A DNA stretch of 44,362 bases from Myxococcales bacterium (GTDB lineage Bacteria > Myxococcota_A > Polyangia > Polyangiales > Houyiibacteriaceae), in contig JAOTXX010000030.1 of the NCBI GenBank assembly GCA_029862185.1, forward strand, positions 1-44,362, written 5' to 3'. The translations under genes and the position numbers were made by a program. The notes under the pieces are model-generated. The model made no database searches and had not been told where the DNA came from. It worked only from the letters and a program-made list of their open reading frames with translations. Below, one piece after another: positions 25,753 to 31,681 of this stretch (the stretch's first letter is position 1; each line of letters begins with the position of its first letter).

Positions 25753-26587
25753 TCCGATTCGTCTCGGGATTTTCGGGTGGCCGGTCGCCCATTCGAAGTC
25801 GCCGCAGATGCACGAGTCCGCCGCGCAGGCGCTGGGGATCGCGCTTCGCTACGAGCGATTCGAAGTCGCGCCGGAGGGTTTGGCCGAGGCGGTTCGAGCC
25901 AAGCACGCAGCGGGCATCGACGGTTACAACCTCACCGTGCCGCACAAAGTGGCCATCATGTCGCTTGTCGACGAAGTCGCGCCGGCAGCGCGGGCGATCG
26001 GCGCGGTCAACACCGTCGTGCGGCGCGGCGGGCGGTATCTCGGCGACAACACGGACGCACCTGGGTTCGTGCGTTCGCTCGAGGACGCCGGCGTGCAGCT
26101 CAGCGGGGCCAGCGTGGTCGTCCTCGGCGCAGGAGGCGCAGCGCGTGCCGCGGTCGTGGGCCTGGCTGACGCGGGCGCGGCCGAGATCCGCGTGCTCTCT
26201 CGAAGGCCCGAGCAAAGCAAAGCGCTGTGCCGATCGTTGGCTGACGCGGTCGGCTGCAATCTGGAGGCGGCACCACTTGGCGAAGCGGGCCGCTATTTCG
26301 GGGGTGCCAGCCTGCTCGTGCAGGCTACGAGCGCGACCCTCGAGTCGAACCCAGACGCCCAAGCGTTCGCCGATTCCCTCCCGATTGAAGCCCTGCCGGA
26401 GGGAGCCGCGGTCGTCGACATGGTCTACAAGCCGCTCGAGACAACCCTGCTCGCACGCGCGAATGCGCGCGGTTTACCGACCATCGATGGCCTCGGGATG
26501 CTGCTCCATCAGGGCGCGATCGCCTTTGAAATGTGGACCGGCTTCGCGCCGCCTCTCGACGTCATGCGTTCGGCGTTGAGCGACTGA
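25745..26587 (+). CDS. aroE: Shikimate dehydrogenase
   Basis: 280 residues. Substrate-binding segment PVAHSKSPQMH, catalytic Lys68 in YNLTVPHK, Asp104 in GDNTDAPGF, NADP-binding GAGGAARAAV, and the C-terminal GLGMLLHQGAIAFEMWTG. It reduces 3-dehydroshikimate in aromatic amino acid biosynthesis. The ATG at 25745 sits inside the end of xseA; a longer frame from 25715 adds ten residues with no similarity. The gene ends at a GC hairpin (26609-26627). Confidence 0.95.
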   Translation: MTNPIRLGIFGWPVAHSKSPQMHESAAQALGIALRYERFEVAPEGLAEAVRAKHAAGIDGYNLTVPHKVAIMSLVDEVAPAARAIGAVNTVVRRGGRYLGDNTDAPGFVRSLEDAGVQLSGASVVVLGAGGAARAAVVGLADAGAAEIRVLSRRPEQSKALCRSLADAVGCNLEAAPLGEAGRYFGGASLLVQATSATLESNPDAQAFADSLPIEALPEGAAVVDMVYKPLETTLLARANARGLPTIDGLGMLLHQGAIAFEMWTGFAPPLDVMRSALSD

Positions 26588-26608
26588 TCGCACACATCAA
26601 AGCGCGGT

Positions 26609-26627
26609 CCGCCGGCTCAATCGGCGG
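26609..26627. terminator. Candidate hairpin between convergent aroE and an unknown gene
   Basis: CCGCCG (26609-26614) and CGGCGG (26622-26627) form a 6-bp all-GC stem with a 7-base loop. CACAC (26591-26595) and GTGTG (26632-26636) could add an outer stem. There is no U tract, so termination efficiency is uncertain. Confidence 0.35.
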
Positions 26628-26647
26628 CGGGGTGTGTTCGTCGACGA

Positions 26648-27100
26648 TCATTCGCCCTCGAGCTCCGCAACTCCGAAGATCTCGGCTGCGTGCACGAACA
26701 CCAGCCTCTCAGCTTCCATGACCGGGTCGGGCGATGCATCGATGCCCACAGTGCAATCATCGATCGCGAAAAACTGCTCGGACTCCATGAGCTCATCCGA
26801 GACCCTCACGCCTTGTGGCAAGGACAGCGTCCCCATCACCAGGCCGCCGGAAAACAAGCAAGCCACTTCATGGCGCGTGCGGCCATGGTCTTCGTCGAGG
26901 CCGAGCATGGCGTCTTCTCCCGGCACGACGATCAGGACGGCCTTGCGCTGCACGGCCAGAAACGGAATTGTCTCGGGCTGCGCCGGCATGCTGACGTTCG
27001 TCATCCGAAAGAACGCCTCATCTCCATTCAAAAACGGCAACAGCCCCAGGCCCGCCGGAACATGCAACGTTCCAATCACCCAACCCGCAGGCGTAAACAT
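26648..27100 (-). CDS. Protein of unknown function with an internal duplication
   Basis: 150 residues from the ATG at 27100. The frame remains open to an ATG at 27187, but that extension is encoded by a 64-bp repeat and is probably not native. The two halves resemble each other: GWVIGTLHVPAG...FLNGDEAFFRMTNVSM near the start and GLVMGTLSLPQG...LMESEQFFAIDDCTV about 80 residues later. This suggests two copies of one small beta-rich domain. No signal peptide or membrane helix is visible. It lies downstream of the sigma-54 regulator on the same strand and could be co-transcribed, although the inverted repeat pair between them may block read-through. No function is assigned. Confidence 0.65.
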   Translation of the reverse strand: MFTPAGWVIGTLHVPAGLGLLPFLNGDEAFFRMTNVSMPAQPETIPFLAVQRKAVLIVVPGEDAMLGLDEDHGRTRHEVACLFSGGLVMGTLSLPQGVRVSDELMESEQFFAIDDCTVGIDASPDPVMEAERLVFVHAAEIFGVAELEGE

Positions 27101-27119
27101 CCGCACCGTCGCAACAGAA

Positions 27120-27183
27120 GGGGACACTCTCCGGGGTTCTAAATACCCGATATGGGGCAGGTTTTGGGAGAAAGATCGCAGCG
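27120..27183 (-). repeat. 64-bp dispersed repeat, copy C (inverted)
   Basis: Read on the minus strand it begins CGCTGCGATCTT and ends GGAGAGTGTCCCC, exactly 64 bp, like the copies at 27232-27295 and 39212-39275. The middle ~39 bases differ. It is head-to-head with the 27232 copy across a 48-bp spacer, giving a 176-bp imperfect inverted structure. Confidence 0.75.
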
Positions 27184-27231
27184 GCATATCACTGTGATTT
27201 TCGCGTCTCAGAGTGGGTGTGCGGAAGATGT

Positions 27232-27295
27232 CGCTGCGATCTTCGTTGGAGAAAGCTTATTATTTCAGGTGCTTATGGGGGTGGAGAGTGTCCCC
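27232..27295 (+). repeat. 64-bp dispersed repeat, copy B
   Basis: Starts CGCTGCGATCTT and ends GGAGAGTGTCCCC, 64 bp. The half nearest 27295 encodes the last ~11 residues and stop of the sigma-54 regulator on the minus strand, so the element appears to have entered or replaced the end of that gene. Its middle is AT-rich compared with its surroundings. Confidence 0.78.
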
Positions 27296-28777
27296 TGTGT
27301 GTTTGGCTACGGTGCGGCGGTCGACGCCGAGGATTTGGCCCGCTCGGGTGTAGTTGCCCTCCCGTTGGTAGACCCAGGTGCTGTAGGTGGAGATGACCTG
27401 GTCGAGGGTGGCGTTTGCGTTTTGCATTTGCTCGACGAGCGAGTCGAGGGCGCCGCTTGCAGGGACCGCTGTCGCCGGAAGGTAGCGCCCGTGAATCAAG
27501 AGGTTGCGGACGCACTGCTCGAGCTCCCGCATGTTGCCGGGCCATGGGTAGTCGAAGCCAACGCCACGTTCGATTCCAGACATGACCTCTTCGAAGCTCG
27601 CACGATCGTCGGCGCCGAGGGTGCGTTGAATCAACACTCCGACGAGATGCGCAAGCTCGTCACAGTCGCCCGCGAGTTGCTCTTTCAGAGAAGGGGTCCG
27701 AATGACGTCCGAACAGAGGCGATAATAGAGGTCCTCTCGAAAACGCCCGGCTTGCATTTCGCGCGCTAGGTCCCGATTCGTCGCCGCGACCACTTTGCCT
27801 CCAAAGCTTCTTGGCTCGCTGTCCCCCAATCGGTGAAACGTCCGGGACTGCAGCACTCTCAGAAGCTTCACCTGGACTTCTGGATCGAGCTCGCCGATCT
27901 CGTCCATGAAGATGGTCTCGCTCGCGGTGCGGCCTTCCAGGTGGCCCATGCGGTCGGCGATCGCGCCGGTGAATGCCCCCTTCTTGTGCCCAAAGAGCTC
28001 GGATTCGATGAGCGTATTGGACATCGCCGCCAAATGCAGCGGGTGAAATGCCGTCCGGAAATCGCGGGCGAAGCGACGGCGACCCCCGTCGAATGGAATG
28101 TACGAAGAGAGGCCGATCGCGCTTGCAACGAGCTCCTTGCCTGTGCCGGAGGAGCCCAGAATCAAGGTGCTCGCTTCGTGCATTCGACCTTGGAGATGAT
28201 GCAGATAGCGCCAGGGGTCGTGTGTGAACAACGACTCCCAGACGCTCGCGCGCAGCTTTGCAGCGGCGATCGAGTTCCCGAGGATTTGATGAAAGACGAA
28301 ATGAAAAGCGCGCCGCGTTTGAAAGAAGAGCGCAAGCAAGTCGGCAGGGTCGCTTGCCCAACGAGGCGGACTCACATGCCGAAACAGCTCGCGAAAATCA
28401 TGTTGAAACGAGTCGTAGAAATCGACGGTCTCGGCGCGAGACTTGGCGATGATCGACTCATACAGCTCGGAGTCGTAGCGATAGTAGAGCACGTATAAGG
28501 CGGCGCCCCGAATGAGGTCGCAGTCTTGCTCGCTGTATGCTGCGCCGCGCTCGAAGCCGGCCTGCGCAGCCGCCATCTGCCGTTCGGCTTCTTCTTGAAT
28601 CGCGGGGAGCGCCGGGTCTTCGAGCGGCCAGTCCAAGGAGCGGCTCCACGGCGAGGTGCGCGCCACCTGCTCGCCCACGATGATCGCCTCGAGTCTGGGC
28701 CGCTCGGGCCCAAACGGATTGGTGAATCCGAGCTTCCCAATGGCATCGAGCCGGGCTGCGGCCTCTGAGTCCAGCAT
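27260..28777 (-). CDS. Sigma-54 enhancer-binding protein, divergent from a pspA-like gene
   Basis: 505 residues. A unique N-terminal helical domain (about 1-200) has no receiver, GAF, PAS or FHA signature. The AAA+ domain follows, with Walker A GSSGTGKE (208-215), an intact GAFTGA loop (267-272), Walker B IFMDEIGEL (289-297) and an arginine-finger region FREDLYYRL. A C-terminal Fis-type helix-turn-helix (NYTRAGQILGVDRRTVAKH) completes it. ATG at 28777 is used; a TTG two codons earlier is possible. TGTACA sites overlap the start and extend into the divergent region, suggesting autoregulation plus activation of the pspA-like gene. This parallels pspF-pspA, but PspF has no N-terminal domain. The last residues come from a repeat element. 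Confidence 0.9.
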   Translation of the reverse strand: MLDSEAAARLDAIGKLGFTNPFGPERPRLEAIIVGEQVARTSPWSRSLDWPLEDPALPAIQEEAERQMAAAQAGFERGAAYSEQDCDLIRGAALYVLYYRYDSELYESIIAKSRAETVDFYDSFQHDFRELFRHVSPPRWASDPADLLALFFQTRRAFHFVFHQILGNSIAAAKLRASVWESLFTHDPWRYLHHLQGRMHEASTLILGSSGTGKELVASAIGLSSYIPFDGGRRRFARDFRTAFHPLHLAAMSNTLIESELFGHKKGAFTGAIADRMGHLEGRTASETIFMDEIGELDPEVQVKLLRVLQSRTFHRLGDSEPRSFGGKVVAATNRDLAREMQAGRFREDLYYRLCSDVIRTPSLKEQLAGDCDELAHLVGVLIQRTLGADDRASFEEVMSGIERGVGFDYPWPGNMRELEQCVRNLLIHGRYLPATAVPASGALDSLVEQMQNANATLDQVISTYSTWVYQREGNYTRAGQILGVDRRTVAKHTGDTLHPHKHLK

Positions 28778-28815
28778 GTACAAGCAGTGTACACAAGATG
28801 GTCATTTTATGTACA
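28777..28815. promoter_or_regulatory. Three helically phased TGTACA hexamers: probable enhancer (UAS)
   Basis: TGTACA occurs at 28777-28782, 28788-28793 and 28810-28815. Centres are 11 and 22 bp apart, that is one and two helical turns, all on one face of the DNA. Relative to the predicted start at about 28893 they lie at roughly -78 to -116, where sigma-54 activators bind. The first hexamer abuts the regulator's own start codon, so binding could also repress its synthesis. Confidence 0.65.
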
Positions 28816-28866
28816 TAGCGATGAAGGCGTCGCAAATTTCCTCAATAATTTCAAGATCATCAGGCC

Positions 28867-28882
28867 TGGCACGCTCCCTGCT
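28867..28882 (+). promoter_or_regulatory. Sigma-54 (-24/-12) promoter of the pspA-like operon
   Basis: TGGCACGCTCCCTGCT matches the consensus TGGCACG-N4-TTGCW except for C in place of the first T of TTGC. GG (28868-28869) and GC (28880-28881) have the required 12-base offset. Predicted start about 28893, followed at once by AGGAGG (28894-28899) and the ATG at 28905. Confidence 0.75.
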
Positions 28883-28904
28883 CTGTCAGGCATAGGAGGT
28901 TGCG

Positions 28905-29540
28905 ATGAATCGAATGAAGCGATGGACCATGAGCGTGACGAGCTGGGTTGATGGAGTGCTGGCCCAGGTCGAAAACCACGAGTCGGCCGTCAACGCGGCG
29001 ATCGGCCGGGTCCGCCAATCCACGGCGCGAGCACGCGTCCAGCTCAAGCGGGTCGAGCGCGACCAGCATTCCCTGAGGGACAGCCTCGCTCAGGAAGAGC
29101 GCGCGGTCGAAGTCTGGCGCCGACGTGCCAAGTCTGCCGAAGACGAAGCGGTTGCCCTCGAGTGCATGCGCCGCTTCAAGGCGTCGGAGCGACGGTTACA
29201 GCAATTGCGCCAGCGTCTAGCCGAGCACGAGCGATCGCACAAAGAGCTCAGTGAAGGCATCCGGATGTTGAACGCCCGTTTGGGCGAGCTCAACGAACGC
29301 AAGAACTTGATGCGCACACGCCAGTCGCGTGCGGAGGCCGCCCACGGCATGGCGAGCGCGACGGGACCGATCGGTGACCTCGAAGAGGTCTTCGATCGAT
29401 GGGAGACGCGGGTCGGTGAGATCGAAATCGCATCGGAATGCGCCGAACCGCTCGACGCGTTCGAAGCCGAGCTCGAAGCCGTCGACGAAACCGAAGATCT
29501 TCGGCTCGAGCTCGAAGCACTGCGCACCGAGGAATCCTAG
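28905..29540 (+). CDS. PspA/IM30-family protein
   Basis: 211 residues, almost entirely alpha-helical coiled coil. An N-terminal amphipathic segment (SVTSWVDGVLAQVENHESAV) is followed by the PspA-like core: EVWRRRAKSAEDEAVALECM, matching the conserved W-x3-A region of PspA, and ERRLQQLRQRLAEHERSHKEL. An acidic C-terminal tail follows. PspA/IM30/Vipp1 proteins form ESCRT-III-like assemblies that support damaged inner membranes. Strong AGGAGG five bases before the ATG; an ATG at 28914 is an alternative. It has its own sigma-54 promoter facing a sigma-54 activator gene, and is followed 8 bases later by a membrane protein gene whose ribosome-binding site overlaps its stop. Confidence 0.82.
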   Translation: MNRMKRWTMSVTSWVDGVLAQVENHESAVNAAIGRVRQSTARARVQLKRVERDQHSLRDSLAQEERAVEVWRRRAKSAEDEAVALECMRRFKASERRLQQLRQRLAEHERSHKELSEGIRMLNARLGELNERKNLMRTRQSRAEAAHGMASATGPIGDLEEVFDRWETRVGEIEIASECAEPLDAFEAELEAVDETEDLRLELEALRTEES

Positions 29541-29548
29541 GAGGCTAG

Positions 29549-30802
29549 ATGGAGACCCGACTTCAACAACTCTTTCAAACACTGCGCTGGTGCGGCGCCG
29601 CCATGATCGTGGCTGCCGCGGCCACGTTTCTCGTTCAGAGCTGGGATCAGGTCGGGGACGTGCCCCGCTATCTCACGCTGCTCGGAATGACCACGCTGCT
29701 GCCGGCCCTGGCCTATGTCTGCGGCATTCGCATGCAGGAGGGCCGGAGCGCGCGCGTCCTGATGCTCACCCTGCTCGCACTCATCCCGATTCACGCGGGC
29801 GTGCTCGGCGGGTTCGTCCTGTCGCAGTTTGGAGCGGGCACCAGCAGCCTCGGGCCGGTCGCGCAATGGGTCGCGCCCAGCCCCTTGGCGGCAGTCCTGC
29901 TCGTTGCGGGTGCCGGGCTTGCTCTGATTCCCTTGATCTGGGCCGCCTTTCGCGTGCTCTGGCGACCGCACGCTCGCCTGCTGACCGCGGCAAGCGTCGC
30001 AAGTCACGCGCTCTTGCTCGTCCCCGATCGAAGCTCAGTTGCGGCAACCCTGACCGTCGTTCCCATTCTCGGATTCACCGCCGCGTGCGCGGCCCGCATC
30101 AAGCCGGAGACCCTGGAGTCACGGCTTGCGGTAGCCTCCCTCGTCGGGCCGGCCGCGGTCATCGCCTCGCGCCAACTGCTCTTCTACGATGTCTCGAGCG
30201 CTTTCTGGGGCGCCATCCTCGGAACCTGCGCATTGGCTCTCTTCACACTTGGAAAGAGGAGCGGGGACGCCACCATCGAACGGTTTGCAATCGTGCCGAC
30301 CCTCCTTGCGGTCGCGGCGTTCGTCGACGCGACCGGCCCCTGGCCGACCTTGTCCGATTCGAGCGTTTGGCTGGCCTATGGTCTGATTTCGTCCGTCCCG
30401 CTGCTTGCCTTCGCCTGGACGAGCTCTCACAGCAAGGAGCTCTTCCTTTGCGCGGCGGTCGCTCTGAACGCAACCATCGCAATGACCACTCTACTGCTCG
30501 ATCCACGGCCCTGGGCGGCCCTCCAAGCCATCGCCCTGGGCCTCGGCATCTCGAGCTACGGGTTCGTCACGGGCCGCCGCCCTCCGCTCTACTCGGGAAT
30601 CGCACTCGCCGGCTTTGGATTCATCATCGAAGTCGTTCACGCCATCGAGGTGTTCCAACCAAGCGGTTGGCTCGCGCTCGCCGGTTTCGGCTCCGCCTTG
30701 GTAGGGCTGACTGCCTGGCTGGAGCGTCGCGCGCGTTCCGTTCGTCAGGCGGCGCCCGCTGCCAATCTGTCCCAGCCCGCTCCGGCGACCCTGTCACAAT
30801 GA
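29549..30802 (+). CDS. Polytopic membrane protein, second gene of the pspA-like operon
   Basis: 417 residues with about ten or more transmembrane helices spread evenly over the length and short loops. The N-terminal pattern (LRWCGAAMIVAAAATFLVQSW, then PRYLTLLGMTTLLPALAY) recalls DUF2157/DUF4401-type proteins, but I do not assign it firmly. The C-terminus is a short hydrophilic tail rich in Ala, Pro and Gln. AGGAGG spans the stop of the pspA-like gene (29539-29544), so translation is coupled. Classical Psp systems pair PspA with small PspB/PspC proteins; a large polytopic partner is different. A role in anchoring the PspA-like protein or sensing membrane state is inference from context only. 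Confidence 0.75.
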   Translation: METRLQQLFQTLRWCGAAMIVAAAATFLVQSWDQVGDVPRYLTLLGMTTLLPALAYVCGIRMQEGRSARVLMLTLLALIPIHAGVLGGFVLSQFGAGTSSLGPVAQWVAPSPLAAVLLVAGAGLALIPLIWAAFRVLWRPHARLLTAASVASHALLLVPDRSSVAATLTVVPILGFTAACAARIKPETLESRLAVASLVGPAAVIASRQLLFYDVSSAFWGAILGTCALALFTLGKRSGDATIERFAIVPTLLAVAAFVDATGPWPTLSDSSVWLAYGLISSVPLLAFAWTSSHSKELFLCAAVALNATIAMTTLLLDPRPWAALQAIALGLGISSYGFVTGRRPPLYSGIALAGFGFIIEVVHAIEVFQPSGWLALAGFGSALVGLTAWLERRARSVRQAAPAANLSQPAPATLSQ

Positions 30803-30868
30803 CAGTCAAACCTGGGAAGACGGTCGCCTTTTGCACGAAATCAATGGGTAAATGGGCGCCTTACGGGC

Positions 30869-30884
30869 TGGCACGAGGCCTGCA
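30869..30884 (+). promoter_or_regulatory. Second sigma-54 (-24/-12) promoter, before the small anchored protein
   Basis: TGGCACGAGGCCTGCA has the same layout as the element at 28867 (TGGCACG-N4-CTGCW) and the same C-for-T deviation. GG at 30870-30871 and GC at 30882-30883 are 12 bases apart. The predicted start (about 30895) is only ~5 bases before the ATG at 30900. No TGTACA site lies directly upstream. Confidence 0.6.
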
Positions 30885-30899
30885 TTACCCCAGGACGTC

Positions 30900-31340
30900 A
30901 TGAGACGAACGGGTATCTATCTCCTTGTCATCCTATCGATCGTGGTCGGGGCCGCGGTGGTCACTGACGCCATCGTGGTCACCGACCGCGAGCGAATGGA
31001 TGAGTTCATCGACTCGGTGACCGGGCAGGTGTCCGAGTCCCGCATCGACAACGCGCTCCGTTACGCGGACCCGTCGAAGGTCACCGTGGAGCTCGTGCAC
31101 GACGGACACAGGCGACGCTACAGCACCCGTAACGCGGCGGCGCTCAAGCCCGATGCGCGCAAAGCGCTCGCGTCCCTCGAGGGCTCGAGGCTTCACCTGA
31201 TTCAGGAAAGCATTTCGCTCGATGGCGGGCGCGCCCGAATCGCGCTGAGGCTTCGAACCGACGCCGGCCTCGCCAACACGATCTTCGACCTCCGCCGCGA
31301 AGAGGATCAGTGGATCCTTCGCCGCGTGATCGTCAATTAG
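30900..31340 (+). CDS. Small membrane-anchored periplasmic protein
   Basis: 146 residues: a basic N-terminus and one transmembrane helix (RRTGIYLLVILSIVVGAAVV), then a ~120-residue domain with DEFIDSVTGQVSESRIDNALRYAD and a beta-rich end (SISLDGGRARIALRLRTD, WILRRVIVN). I do not recognise the family; the end is reminiscent of NTF2-like or lumazine-type cone folds, but that is only an impression. ATG at 30900 follows CAGGAC and a -24/-12 promoter. A frame from 30852 is longer but starts before the promoter. Probably the third member of the Psp-like regulon. It overlaps the convergent DUF167 gene at TTAG. Confidence 0.75.
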   Translation: MRRTGIYLLVILSIVVGAAVVTDAIVVTDRERMDEFIDSVTGQVSESRIDNALRYADPSKVTVELVHDGHRRRYSTRNAAALKPDARKALASLEGSRLHLIQESISLDGGRARIALRLRTDAGLANTIFDLRREEDQWILRRVIVN

Positions 31341-31627
31341 GCCAGGTCGAAGCGAACGTCGGCCGCGCGGATTCCATCGACGCGCAGCAGCTTGATTCGC
31401 GCGCGGTCGCCGCGAATGATCTCGACGTCTGATTTGGAGACGCCAAGCGTTTTGGCGAGCAGCTTCCGGAGCGCTTCGTTTGCTGCGCCATCGACCGGCG
31501 GCGCGGTGAGCGCAACTTTGAGAGCGCCGTCTTGCACCCCGATCACGCGACTGCGACTCGCACGCGGCGCAACCCGCACCTCGAAAACGACCCCGCCATC
31601 CTGTTCCCGAACGCGCAGCTCGCTCAT
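31337..31627 (-). CDS. DUF167 (YggU-like) protein
   Basis: 96 residues. The DUF167 signature is clear: VRVAPRASRSRVIGVQDGALKVALTAPPVDGAANEAL, then LGVSKSDVEIIRGDRARIKLLRVDG. YggU-like proteins are small conserved cytosolic proteins, often near yggT or pyrroline-5-carboxylate reductase genes, without a settled function. The ATG at 31627 is divergent from lgt with a 54-base gap. A long open frame continuing upstream to 32368 is the antisense shadow of lgt. Confidence 0.88.
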   Translation of the reverse strand: MSELRVREQDGGVVFEVRVAPRASRSRVIGVQDGALKVALTAPPVDGAANEALRKLLAKTLGVSKSDVEIIRGDRARIKLLRVDGIRAADVRFDLA

Positions 31628-31681
31628 CGTGCAACCAAAGCCACTTGACCCCCGAGGCGAACCCGGCGAGATTCCCGCCCA

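Noticed and set aside
30792-30804. TGTCA-CAA-TGACA palindrome upstream of the second sigma-54 promoter
   Set aside because: Only 5-bp arms, overlapping the stop of the membrane protein gene, and no relation to the TGTACA sites; too weak to list as an operator.
29329-30903. A 524-codon plus-strand frame overlapping the pspA-like and membrane protein genes
   Set aside because: Composition is Arg/Ser/Pro-rich without helices or motifs. The overlapped frames have good ribosome-binding sites and coherent coiled-coil and membrane patterns.
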